Part shown: positions 1-9,925 of the stretch, one piece after another
Layout: each line of letters opens with the position of its first letter
Position numbering within the stretch: position 1 is the first letter of the stretch
Assembly (NCBI GenBank): GCA_014084085.1
Contig: NPFB01000012.1
Location: 196,166 to 254,184, forward strand
DNA length: 58,019 nt
Direction of reading: 5' to 3'
DNA from: Hondaea fermentalgiana
Lineage: Eukaryota > Sar > Bigyra > Thraustochytrida > Thraustochytriidae
Translations under genes and position numbers: made by a program
The notes under the pieces: model-generated
What the model saw: the letters and a program-made list of their open reading frames with translations, nothing else
Database searches by the model: none
What the model was told of the DNA's origin: nothing

Positions 1-342
1 CGCCCTCTCGCAGGCTTCCCTGGGCAGCAAGGCCCGCACAGCTGCGGCGGGACCGCGAGCCTGCGATCCCCGTCTGCTCCCGCGCTAGGCGCGCCGCCCC
101 TCCCCGTTCTGCTCCGCCCTTCACGCGCCCGCCTGCCCATATATTATATAGGGCGCCCCGGTGCGCCCGGGTCTAAGTTTGCAACGAGTTGACTTTGCAG
201 ACCAAGACTGCGGCAATCGACGTTTCTCGCCGGTGGGCGAACGGTCGACCAACCGATTCGAAAAAAAAATCAAAGCCGGAGGGGTCTAGGTGCCGATTGG
301 CCTGCTGTTTTTGGTACATTTCTCTCGCGAACTCCGTGTTAA
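1..342 (+). mobile_element. Copy A of a TTAA-flanked inverted-repeat element (right part only)
   Basis: From about 83 to 342 this sequence is nearly identical to 12831-13088. I see three single-base differences and a 5-base indel in the AT-rich stretch near 140-150. Its right end, ACTCGCGAACTCCGTG followed by TTAA, is the same terminal inverted repeat that bounds the second copy. The left end lies outside the window or in the part matching the N gap of copy B. Short frames inside it are non-coding. The TTAA flank and the CAC...GTG termini resemble piggyBac-type non-autonomous elements, which is an inference. Confidence 0.75.
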
Positions 343-448
343 TTAAAAAAATCATCAAAAAATTCAAAAAAAAATCAAGAAAATCAAAAAAAATCGTCGC
401 TGCCAGATTGCTGCCAGAAACGAAAAAGATGCAAATTGCTCGCCGACC
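343..448. other. A-rich spacer between element copy A and the M50B-like gene
   Basis: Short runs of A separated by TC or G dinucleotides follow the element's TTAA end and run up to the start codon at 449. I see no gene. It is probably the 5' leader or proximal promoter of the downstream gene. Confidence 0.4.
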
Positions 449-1375
449 ATGTCGCCGCAAGACACTCAAGGGGAGAACGCCTCGCTACGTGGGCAGCTTT
501 TGGATACCTATGCCAAACACGCGCTCAATCTTACCCTAGCTTCGCTAGCGACGGCGGACGACCCTGTGGTTCTGCTCGGCGCCAGCGACAATGCGAACTT
601 CGGCCAAGAGGGGACCACCACCTCTAGCAGCCTGGCAGTGAGTGACGACGGCCTCCGCCGCGGGCCGAACTGGACTCTTGAGGGATGCTGTAACGAGACG
701 CAAACTGTGATTTGCTGCTTGGTCGCTGTGTACACTGTTGTCATCTTTTTTGCTTGGCGATGGTACATAATCCGTCCCTTCAAAATCCTTACTGTCTTCT
801 TGCACGAACTCTCGCACGCAGGGGCTGCAATCATCACGTGCGGCAAAGTTGTCGGCATGGAAGTGCATGGAAATGAAGGAGGTCTCACGAAGACTGTGGG
901 CGGATCCATGTGGTGTATCCTGCCGGCTGGATACCTTGGTTCAGCTTTCTGGGGTATGGTCTTTGTCATTTGCTCCGCGGATGCCTTGGCAGCTCAGATT
1001 GGCGCCGGGATCCTCGGAGTTGCTCTTATCGGCGTCCTATCTGTGGCAGACAATAACACCTTGCGTCTACTTTGCATAGGTTTTATCTTGCTTATTGCTG
1101 GGTTCTGGGCGTTGGAAATACTTACCGTATTCCAAGGCCTGCGCTATCTCTTGCTCTTCGTGGGGACCATGAACGGCTGGTTTGCGGTCTATGACATACA
1201 TGATGACCTCATCAGTCGACGCGTGCATGGCTCAGACGCAGTCAAGTTTGCAGAACTCACTCACACCTCGTCCCGATGTTGGGGTGTTGTTTGGGCCATG
1301 ATCAGCATGGTTCTCATGGTTCTCGGGGTCTATCTTGCTCTCGTGGTTGCTTCTTCCTCGTCCACCCACCGTTGA
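449..1375 (+). CDS. M50B-like membrane metalloprotease homologue
   Basis: This 308-residue protein has about 80 soluble N-terminal residues followed by roughly six or seven hydrophobic segments. A zinc-protease signature HELSH sits at residues 119-123, at the start of a membrane helix. A PAGYLGSAFWG segment (159-169) and a YDIHDDL segment (248-254) follow. This set is typical of the Peptidase_M50B-like family found in plants, fungi and protists, whose substrates are not established. Classic site-2 proteases carry an NPDG-type motif, which I do not see. The acidic DIHDD could supply the third zinc ligand, but that is inference. The ATG at 449 is the first good start after transposon copy A, which ends about 100 bases upstream. 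The gene is a single exon ending at TGA. I am confident of the family and not of proteolytic activity. Confidence 0.8.
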   Translation: MSPQDTQGENASLRGQLLDTYAKHALNLTLASLATADDPVVLLGASDNANFGQEGTTTSSSLAVSDDGLRRGPNWTLEGCCNETQTVICCLVAVYTVVIFFAWRWYIIRPFKILTVFLHELSHAGAAIITCGKVVGMEVHGNEGGLTKTVGGSMWCILPAGYLGSAFWGMVFVICSADALAAQIGAGILGVALIGVLSVADNNTLRLLCIGFILLIAGFWALEILTVFQGLRYLLLFVGTMNGWFAVYDIHDDLISRRVHGSDAVKFAELTHTSSRCWGVVWAMISMVLMVLGVYLALVVASSSSTHR

Positions 1376-1893
1376 AAACAACACATGTCTTGTACAACAA
1401 AACACCACAAAGACAAGACGAAAACGCAAGTAGACTACGTTCTTTCTGATCATTTACGGCACCCACATTGCTGCATCGGAAAGCGCTCGTCGCAACCACA
1501 TGAAATCATCTCTTTCACTTTCTTCTCCCATTCCATCAGGTTTCCGACACCTTTCTTGTGCTATCTCCTCCTCGTGCTCTCTCGTTCCCTTCCTCCCCAG
1601 GCGAGCCCTCGCTTCGCCCCGTGTCGAGCGAGCTCCCTTCGGCGGCGCTCTCGCATGATCCCAGCGCAACGCAAATGCCGAGCGGGTTCGTGCTTGTCTT
1701 CCTTGCTTGCTTGCTTGCTTGCTAGCTTTCCTTCCTCGCTCTGTCTGTCTGGCCAAGTTGGCAGAGCAGAGCGCGGCAGACGGCCTTCGCGCACGCGCGG
1801 AGCTCTCCGGCGGCGCTTCGTCGAGGGCTGCGCGGCGCGGGCCGGGCGCGGGGGCGCTGAGGCCGCGGGCGGCGCGCAGGCGAGGCCGCGAGC
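1376..1893. other. Intergenic region upstream of VPS54
   Basis: About 520 bases with pyrimidine-rich stretches, a (GCTT)n run near 1706-1728 and a strongly GC-rich end. Open frames here on both strands are low-complexity and overlap each other. I see no gene; it probably holds the VPS54 promoter and 5' leader. Confidence 0.5.
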
Positions 1894-4800
1894 ATGTCGC
1901 GCAGGAGCGGCGAGGCCGCGGCGGCCTCGGAGTCGACGGCGATGGCAGCCGCAGGAGCCGAGGCGACGCCAACGGGCGACGACGGCTCGCGAGCGCGCTC
2001 GCTGCTCGCTGCCGGAGGAGGAGCGCGCCGAGACGGCAGCCGGGCGCAGGCCTCGGACGGCGAGACGGGCAGTGTTCTCGATAGGTTCCCGGAAGACGTC
2101 AGAGCCGAGCTGCGCCGCGTACAAGGCCAGCACAATCTCGGCGCTGTGATGCATGGCGATCCCGGCGCTGATGACGAGGGCCAAAGCTGGTTCGGTAGCC
2201 TCGGAGCACTCATGTTTGAACCACGAGATACTCTCGAGACCACTGCACCAATCCCTTCCGTAATTGCTCCCGTAGAGCTCGAAGACTTTCAAGAGTATTT
2301 GCGCAAGAGCCGCGCATCTGTGCGGCTCTTTGTACGGAATCACGACATTACCTCCTTGGCGCGCGTAAATGCCGCGGCAAGACGCATTCGACTACGCGAG
2401 CGGCTTTCGGGGGACGAGGCCGCGGTGGTGAATCCTTCTGCATCGGTGCGAAGGACCCTACAACTTGCCAAAGGCCTCGCGGCGCTGCAGCAGCAGCAAC
2501 AACAGCAACAGCGTCGCGAGCTTTCGGGGGGGCCAGACGCAAAAGCTGCCCTGGAAGCTTGCTTTCGATTAGTGCCCGCTCGATTCTTTGAGTCAGACTT
2601 TACCGTCTCACTGGAAGATGGAGAAAGTAACTCGCACGCAGCATATTTGATGCACGAAAAGCTCTCGGGCTGGCTCGACCAAGTCGAGGTCTGCCTTTGG
2701 AGTCAGACCACTTCGCAGGCGCATGAGTTTTTCGCTGCGCTCAGCGACTTGAGCTCGTTGCGGGCGCAAGTAGAGGGAGCGTGCACAGAGATTGCCGCGC
2801 TGCGGTCGCACATTCTTGGCGCAAGGCAAAAGGTGGCGGAAAGTCATCTCGCCGTCTTGCACTATAAACGTCGACGACGAAATGTGACGCGTCTAGAGGC
2901 TCTTGTGTCTCAGATTCGCGAGGTGCGATCGTGCATTCCCACGGTGGAGAGACTCACTAACATTCAGGACTTTAGTGGTGCTTTGACGTTGCTGGCCAAC
3001 GCCCGTCGCGTCCTCCGAACTGATCTGCGTAAAGTGCATAGTCTGCAGACATTGCAGCGGCAAATGAGCGATTTTGAAGACATGATCGTGGACCAACTCA
3101 AGTCTCGATTCGTAGAGATCGCAGTCGGCTTCGAAGCCGAGGAGGAGCAAGACGATGGGACGGAAACGCCCGAAGACGCTGCCGTGGCCCAGCTAGTGGG
3201 CCACCTCACGCCAATCGTTGTTGGATTGCTCACCGCTCGTCGCTTCCAGCTTGAAGCAGCTCGCGGCCCGCAGTCTCTTCCCGCTGCAACAGGCGAGGCT
3301 GGAGATCCTGAATCGGCGACGAAAACGGATGATGCAGCGCTGGATCTCGTGGCCAATCCAATGTCAGGGGCGTTGGAGAGCTACCGTGAAGCCGCGATCG
3401 CCGAGGTGCGCTCCAGCGTCGAAAACGGTGTTGCCATGGCCCTCGCCGAGGTCCAGGCCGAGGCCGAGGGATCCGCAGCGCCTGTCACGGTGAACCGACG
3501 CCAGCTCATCGAAATGAGCCATGCATCTTTTCTGACTTTTATCGCGCTTGTCTTTGAGAGTCTCACGGTGGTTATGTCGCGCGCTGCGAGGCTTGACAAG
3601 GCTCTGCGCAAATGTATTTTACAGGACGAAGAAGCGAAGCGGAGCGAGACCGGCTTTGACGAGCCACAACGTCAGGCCCAAGCTCAAGAACGCGAAAAGG
3701 AAATGGAAGCTTCAGGCCGGGTCCTCGCCAAGGTGTCAGAGCTTTCGCAGTCGAGCGTCGGCAAGTTGTACACGTTGCGGATGAACGCTTGCATGGAGCA
3801 AGTGACGTTGGTCGAGTTTAAGCAGCTGTACGAAAAGGTGGGCGCCTTTACGATGCAGGCCGAGCGTGCCACGGGTCTGCGACGCGGAGGGAGCCTGCTC
3901 GAGAGCCTGCGCGCTCAGGCGCGCCGCTTTCTTGCAAGCACCCACAAGCACTCCATGGAAAGTCTGCGCGCAAATTTGAATCGGGACCAATGGAAGGCAG
4001 TCGAGGTGCCGCGCTCTATCCAGGGCTCGGTGCGTCGCATTGTCTCCGGGAACCCGCGAATGGATCGCCCTCCCGTGGAAGCGAGCGGGGCACCGACGCA
4101 GGGTGCGTCCAAGTCCTCGGGATCGACAAGGGGCAATGGGTCAATGTCGCTCTCCATTAACAATCAGTCTTGCAAGGCCGTTTCCAGCGTTCTCTCTCTG
4201 GTGCATGCTCTCGAGTCGTATATGTCCTGCGCGCAGCAGCTTTCGCTCAGCCACGACACCCTTGGGCTCGTGGTGGAAATGCTGCGACTCTACAACGAGC
4301 GCGCGAATCGCCTCGTCCTGCATCTCGAGGCATGTTCCGATAAGACGGCCGGCCTTTCGGGCATTACCACAAAGAATCTTGGTCTCGCCTCGCAGGCGCT
4401 AACAGTCGTCCTGGCGCTGTTGCCCTCTGTTCGTGGGATATTAGTTGGTGCCCTCCCATCGCGCTCGCGGCATCTGGATCGCGACAAGCGCGACATCCAG
4501 TTGCAGTTGGAGCAAGTCTCGGCAGAGTTTGAGCGCCACCGCCAGCGCATTTTTGACAAGATCGTCGAGCTTCTCACGAGTCTGCTCAACGACTGCTGCA
4601 GCCCTCAATCTCTTGGCGCAGTTGATTGGGATCATGCCCAAATGGAGCAGCCCGAGCCCTATATGCTCAAGTTGACCAAGGGAATTCGCTCCGTCCACCG
4701 TGTTGTGTCCAAAATCTTGCCACCAGACCAACTGCAGCGTGTGTTTGAGATGGTCTTCAAGAACTTCAACAAGCGCGTTCCCGAGCTCTTTGCTGATGTC

Positions 4801-5524
4801 AAGCCGAAAACGGGAGTCGGCAATGTCAAAGTGTACATTGACCTCAATCACCTGTCGCGGTGTTTGCACATGCTTCCCGGGACGCAGGGACTTGGTGACG
4901 AGCTTGATGTCTTTATCAACCAGCACTTTCCGCCGACGGCGTCGTCTTCTCGGACCAAGGAGCAGGTCGCATCGGCGGCGGCAGTCGCAAGTGCAAAGGC
5001 AGAAAGTGTTGCCGCTTCGTCTGCGCCGGTGGAAATGGCCGTCGAGCCAAACAGTGTCGTCCCGGACTCGAGCGAAGATGCTGCCGTGAAGGTTGTCTCA
5101 GACCCGCCCGTAGCGCAGGAGGACGACCCTTTGTCCGGGGGTATGAATGCACAAGTCCAGGATGCAAGTGCTCAAGCGAACGGGCATCACTCAGATCTTG
5201 TGACTGCGAGTGAGCCTGCCGATGATGGCGACGACGCCGAGGATAGCGGCCAGGCTGAGACGAGCACGGACGTTGTTGCAGAGTCTGAAACAAACGCGGA
5301 GGTTCCACTTGCGACTCCAAATGGCCATGGCGATCCCGCTGGCGACACAGAAGCTACGGAAGCGAATGGTATAGAGGCTGTGATTGACGCTGCGACTGTG
5401 GACGCGCAAGCAGATGAAGAAAAAGACTCTCTTCGCTCTATTCAACCTTACGAAGCTGATGCAAACGGTTCACCTGAAGTAAATGAAGCGGTCCAAGGCA
5501 GTGTTCCTCATGATGACATGAAAA

Positions 5525-5562
<38 letters not shown>

Positions 5563-5913
5563 AATGAAACGGATCATCCTGGTGGGATCATCGACGATGA
5601 AAATGATGTGAACGACAACCTTGTGAATGAGGACGTTGAAATGAATGATGCCGGTCTCGACGAGGAAGTGGATGTGAACGGAGACGACATGGGTTATGAA
5701 AATGACGATCTCGGGACCGGGGCTGACGTCTACAATGTCGATGCGGGCGCAGAAGATGATGATGAAGACGAGGAAGAAGAGGAAGCACGAGTGGGCGTCG
5801 AAGGGAGTGATGCCCCCGCGGAAACGTTTGCGGATGTGGAAAAAAAGGAGGCTCCACAAGGAGATCTTGTCCCCCATGACGACGGCCGCCAAGATGACGA
5901 AGAAGCAACTTGA
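1894..5913 (+). CDS. VPS54: VPS54, GARP tethering-complex subunit with an acidic C-terminal tail
   Basis: VPS54 is a subunit of the GARP complex, which tethers endosome-derived vesicles to the trans-Golgi network. In this 1339-residue protein, residues about 250-410 match the VPS54 N-terminal coiled-coil region. This includes an LMHEKLSGWLDQVEV segment, a basic RRRR stretch, an FSGALTLL segment and an LRKVHSLQTL segment. Residues about 757-1010 match the C-terminal Vps54 domain (LGLASQALTVVLALLP, FERHRQRIFDKIV, then a conserved ending near FINQHF). An octaglutamine lies near residue 200. About 330 residues beyond the conserved end are Asp/Glu-rich and low-complexity, with a run of 12 or more Asp from GAC codons near 5527-5562. 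Human VPS54 is about 980 residues and lacks such a tail. The ATG at 1894 is followed by an Ala/Gly-rich leader. Single exon. Confidence 0.9.
5527..5562 (+). repeat. (GAC)n microsatellite encoding poly-Asp in VPS54
   Basis: A perfect GAC repeat in frame gives a run of aspartates in the acidic tail. Trinucleotide slippage here would keep the frame. Confidence 0.9.
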
Positions 5914-6285
5914 AAACCTTGCCCGGCCAGCCAGCCAGCATGGGAGCTGGCGTTTTCCAAGCGTGTAGATGAACGGACAATAAGTAAGAGCTGATTGATT
6001 GATTGATTGATATAATGATATGGTGAACAATGCGGTGCAGCGCGCGACGGTTGCGACGGCCGGGTCTGTCGATCGTCTTCAGTCGTCGTAGAGAAACTTG
6101 GAGAACAAGAGGCGGCACGCTTCGCCGTGGGCTGGCAACTGATTGGATGTTGGTTATCCAAATCGAACCTCCAGCGCACAATCTCGCTCCAAAGCAACAG
6201 CCCAGTCTCGGTCGCGGGCTCATCCCGTAGTAGGAGGTAAAAGGCGACCAATGCTGCCTCTCTGCTGAAGGACTCTTCACCCTTT
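5914..6285. other. Convergent intergenic region between VPS54 and the ssSPT gene
   Basis: About 370 bases between two 3' ends. It holds a short (TGAT)n run near 5991-6012. I see no gene. Confidence 0.5.
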
Positions 6286-6552
6286 TTAATTCGAGATCTC
6301 AGCCATGGCCGGCACGTCGGCGGGAGCCGAAGGGGACATAAAAGACTCCGAAAGAGAAGCGCCGCCAAAGAAGCTAAAGGTGAAGTACATTGTTGCGAGA
6401 AACATGACGAGGAGCAGCACCGTCTCCCAGTCGTCAAGCACGTAGGCGCCAGTCCACAGGCGCAGCAAGTACAGCTTGTGCCGCAGCCACGGCAGCGGCT
6501 CCTTGCGGCTCCTCTCCATGTACCTCAAGCGGCGGTCGAGACCCTGCGTCAT
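6286..6552 (-). CDS. Serine palmitoyltransferase small activating subunit-like protein
   Basis: This 88-residue protein looks like the small subunit (ssSPT) that activates the LCB1/LCB2 serine palmitoyltransferase heterodimer in the ER, the first step of sphingolipid synthesis. The signature is a Tyr/Leu-rich segment, then GAYVLDDWE, then a single hydrophobic helix ending in FTFSFFGG. Animal and plant ssSPTs have a comparable YMLxxWE core followed by one membrane helix, at about 55-75 residues. The open frame continues upstream to 6858. That extension (102 residues) is Arg/Pro/Ala-rich and overlaps GC-rich leader sequence, so I start at the ATG at 6552. The 3' end converges with VPS54. Assignment rests on a short motif plus size and topology, so it is good but not certain. 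Confidence 0.7.
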   Translation of the reverse strand: MTQGLDRRLRYMERSRKEPLPWLRHKLYLLRLWTGAYVLDDWETVLLLVMFLATMYFTFSFFGGASLSESFMSPSAPADVPAMAEISN

Positions 6553-8327
6553 GGTGACGTTGGCTGGCCTGTCTGCCAAGCCCTGCCTGCCAGCGTGTCT
6601 CTCACGTCTGCCTGGGCGCGGCGCGGGCGGCGCTGGGCGCAAGGCGCAAGGCGCAAGGCGGCCTGACGCGCGAGGTGCGGCGCTTCCCAGGGCCGGTCGC
6701 ACGGGCGTGAGGCGAGCGCGGTTGCAGTTTTGCTCCGCTGGCTGGCTCTGCAAGTGTATACGCCATTGTGCACACACTCGCACCGAGAGCAGTCGAGACA
6801 CGCGCGGACTCTTCTTCTTATTGCTACTAAAGCACGCGAAGGCAGCTGCAGCAACCAAGTCACAGTCGTTGTGTATGGTATGAATCTTCGGCTTGGCTGG
6901 GCGAGCTAGCCACGCGAGCAGCAGCAGCAGCAGCAGCAGCAGTATATACGTGTTGAACTAGAGGTATACGTACGGGTTGTGAAGCAGGGATGAAGCAGGT
7001 TTTGCAATGAGATGGAGAGACGCGGGGAGGGGCAAGTTGAAGGTGGAGTTGAGGTGAAGCGAGGTGAGGTGCAGAGAGGTGCAGAGAGATGATTAGCTGA
7101 TTGTTTGTTGTAAGGCTTGGATGTGGTTTTTATAGAGTGCGGCGTAGACATAAGGAATGGCTGCGAGTGACAAAAGGAAGAGCAAAGCAGATCATCATCC
7201 TTTTTGCATGGCCTTTCTTCGCTTTGTATCGTTTGCACTGTGATGAAAAAATTAAACTCGTCCTGGCCAGCTGCTCCCATTCTTGTCTTGAACAAAAGTT
7301 TTGTTTTTGTTCTCACAAACAGAAACCGAAACTCTGGCCTCCCGCGGGATGAAAAAAGAGTATCACGTACATACACAAGGCACTGCTCTCATCCGGCATC
7401 TGCTGAGTTCCAGTGTTCGGGAACAGAAGAGACGAGACGAAAAGAGACAAGACTAGTTCCGCTGCGTGTGATTGGAACACGCGATCTCGGGAGACTGTCC
7501 ATTAGGCGCTTGTTTGGGCGTCTTACTCGTTCCTCTGAACATCTATAAGTTGCACAACGAGGCAGGAAGTCTGGCCTCTGTGAAAGCTTCTCTTCTCGAT
7601 CTGCTTCGAGAAGCCGCCACTTTCCTTTGCAGCATTCTCTTTCAGTTAATCGCATGTCGCACACTACCTTTCTTTGCTCTTGGGCGACATGCTTTTGCCG
7701 GGTTAGAGCATCGATCTCCATTTGCGATGTCGCGACTTGCATTTCATTGCCGAATGCGACCCGAATGGCAATTTTTTTTTTCTTCTCGGCTCGGATACCT
7801 TTCACAATAAGCGCATTCTCTTGGCAATCCCAGATCGCAAGTACGATCGCGCCGCGACCGAAGGGAGCCTGGGCGCGGGCGTAGCCCTTGGGCACCGACC
7901 TTTGCGGTCCTGCGCGGCGACACGCGCTGTCGCTGCCTGTCCCGCGCGGTCTCCACGCGGCGCGTTGAGTTTGGAGAAAGTCGAAAGCATCGAGCATCGA
8001 AGTCAATCGCCTGGTCTCGCCCTGCTCCCTTTCCTTTCGAGGGTGCGCGAGTCAAGACCACAGCTGCTTGCTGCTGTCTGGGCGCAGGAAAGAAGCTTCA
8101 GCGCAGCAGCGAGCCTCCGCGCCAACGAGCTCACGCGCGGCTCCGAGGCCCGGCCGCGAGGAGATCGGCAAGGCCTCACCTATTGCGCCTTTCATCCGAT
8201 CACACGAGCAAGCAATTAGCGCAAAAGCAGGCGAAAGCAAGCCAAACCAACACCAGGCACACAGACTTTCCTTTTGGCGGAACACGAAGGCGCTTCCTTT
8301 GTTGAGCGTTGGAAGCCAATCGCAGCG
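6553..8327. other. Long divergent intergenic region with a CAG microsatellite
   Basis: About 1.8 kb between the starts of the ssSPT gene (leftward) and the polyQ-protein gene (rightward). It holds an (AGC)n repeat at 6918-6942, AG/GT-rich purine stretches near 6990-7090 and no convincing gene. A minus-strand frame at 7389-8006 has a short heptad-like stretch but ends in sequence resembling a decayed tRNA, and I do not call it. Confidence 0.45.
6918..6942. repeat. (AGC)n trinucleotide microsatellite
   Basis: About eight perfect AGC/CAG units in non-coding sequence. Confidence 0.9.
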
Positions 8328-9836
8328 ATGAGCGTGGCGCTCATCAGTCAGCCTGTGCAGGCATTTGTCGGTTTATCAAACCCATACACATCGGTAATGC
8401 ACTTTGTATTCGCAGTGGTGCCTCCTGATCAAGCTGATCACGATGCAGATGGGCAAATCTACAACGGAAATCAGAAGAGTAGTAGCAGCAAAAGTAGTGG
8501 CAGCCAATTAGGAGATCGGAAATCAAGTCCATCAAGCTCCGTGAATGCAACAAAGAAGAAGCTTGAGCCAAAGGCAGAAAGTGGTAGCGCACTCGAATTG
8601 GCGAGTTCGGGCGTCACCGCGTCTCAATGTTGGTTCGAAGGCGTCGAAGTGCTCCAGCGTGGCCTTGTGCGACCGGATCGGGAACGCAGCAAAGACTTCA
8701 CTGTGGAAGTGGAGGGTGTAGCGAATACCGGATCCAAGGGCACAGTTCCAACAGGCTTTTGGACCGAGCGCGTGCATATGGTGTCGCTGCGTCCATCGCG
8801 CAGGTTTTGCATCGACGCCAAGTCAGATTTCAGCAATGACTTTTACGTCAAGTTTCGATTTGTCTTTGTGAGCGATCTCCCGCCGCATCGGCCTGTATTT
8901 CGCGCAACGGTGACGTCGTGTGACATTAATTTGCGTTCCAAGAACAAGACAGCGACAAGCGAGCAGTACCAGGCTTTTCGCAGCGGGCAGATCATGTTTC
9001 GGGACCGCTTGGTCGAAGGCGTGCACCGCGCTCGCAAGCATTTTCAGACTCACTTGCAAGCGGCGCCAGGTATACGCCTCTCACGCGCAGAGTTCTTGCG
9101 TGCGCTTTCGCTCATGCCCACGTTGCCGGATAACGCGGAGATTCTGGAGCGCTACATGAGCTATAACGGTGCTCGTGGATCTGGCGGGACTGGCTCCATT
9201 GCGACCCCATCTCTTACGGGCCCGGTCTTGGCGATTTCTGGAGTTGTTGGTTCTGGCCCAACGGCAGGCGATCTTATCCCGTCGCCCACTTCTGCTGGCT
9301 CTCTGACTTCATCTGCCATGTCTCCGGCGTCGCTCTCCTCACAGTCTCCGCGATCGAAGCAAGTATCTGTTCCGGTCGGTGCACCTGTCCTTGCGACCTC
9401 GGTGATCTCACAAGCCACGAATCATTCGAGTCCTGGGCTGGAGGCTCTACAGCAACAGCTCCAGCACTTTCGTCAACAACATCAGCAGCAACAGCAACTA
9501 CAACTGCAACAGCAAAAGCAACTCTTGCAACAACAAAATCAAAAGTCGCAGCAAAAGCCCGTGGTGCGAAAAAGGTCGCGTGCAGTGCAGATTTCCATGG
9601 AGGACCGCGCGCACGAAAAGACCGAAACCCCCAAGCGCGCACGAGCGCAACCCACTATTGTGGAGAGGACACCAGCTGCCCCCGTCATGTCCAAGATTGA
9701 GCCCGAACCAGAAACAGCCATGTCGCGAATCGCCAGCCTTGAAGGCGAGGTGTGCGAACTTCAGACGGTCGTGCAAAATTTGACGGATCGCTTGCAGCAT
9801 TTGGAAAGGACGCTTGCCACCAACAAAAATGTCTGA
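8328..9836 (+). CDS. Unrecognised polyQ nuclear-type protein
   Basis: I do not recognise this 502-residue protein. The open frame extends to a TTG at 8274, but the first ATG is at 8328 in a good context (gcagcgATGa), so I start there. Residues about 45-85 are Ser-rich. Residues about 100-270 look folded, with alternating hydrophobic strands (for example an FYVKFRFVFVSDLPPHRPVF segment) that suggest a beta-rich domain. A Ser/Gly/Thr linker follows, then a Gln-rich stretch at about 370-410. Two basic clusters (RKRSR and PKRAR) look like nuclear-localisation signals, and the last 35 residues form a leucine-zipper-like coiled coil. The layout suggests a DNA-associated or transcriptional regulator, but that is inference from composition only. 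It converges with the protease gene, 89 bases away. Confidence 0.8.
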   Translation: MSVALISQPVQAFVGLSNPYTSVMHFVFAVVPPDQADHDADGQIYNGNQKSSSSKSSGSQLGDRKSSPSSSVNATKKKLEPKAESGSALELASSGVTASQCWFEGVEVLQRGLVRPDRERSKDFTVEVEGVANTGSKGTVPTGFWTERVHMVSLRPSRRFCIDAKSDFSNDFYVKFRFVFVSDLPPHRPVFRATVTSCDINLRSKNKTATSEQYQAFRSGQIMFRDRLVEGVHRARKHFQTHLQAAPGIRLSRAEFLRALSLMPTLPDNAEILERYMSYNGARGSGGTGSIATPSLTGPVLAISGVVGSGPTAGDLIPSPTSAGSLTSSAMSPASLSSQSPRSKQVSVPVGAPVLATSVISQATNHSSPGLEALQQQLQHFRQQHQQQQQLQLQQQKQLLQQQNQKSQQKPVVRKRSRAVQISMEDRAHEKTETPKRARAQPTIVERTPAAPVMSKIEPEPETAMSRIASLEGEVCELQTVVQNLTDRLQHLERTLATNKNV

Positions 9837-9925
9837 TATAATCATGTTATCCTGACCTTGACTCTGGGCTTGATCGTTTCGAGATTCGTCAAGTATGATT
9901 CTTTCTTATCAATACGTCGTCTAAA

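Noticed and set aside
189..539. Short open frames inside element copy A (and the matching frames at 12919-13147)
   Set aside because: The same peptide appears in both copies because the DNA is repeated. The frames cross the inverted-repeat end and poly-A tract and have no protein features.
7455..7512. Possible tRNA on the minus strand
   Set aside because: It has a T-arm-like CGTGT/ACACG stem with a 7-base loop and a CCTAATGGA D-loop-like stretch. No matching 5' acceptor strand or proper anticodon arm can be formed, so it is at most a decayed tRNA-Arg-like relic.
7389..8006. 205-residue minus-strand open frame
   Set aside because: A short stretch looks heptad-like, but the rest is Arg/Ser-rich, it runs through the tRNA-like sequence and no family motif is visible. 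I do not call it a gene without transcript data.
8274..8327. N-terminal extension of the polyQ protein from position 8274
   Set aside because: The frame begins with TTG. The first ATG, in a good context, is at 8328.
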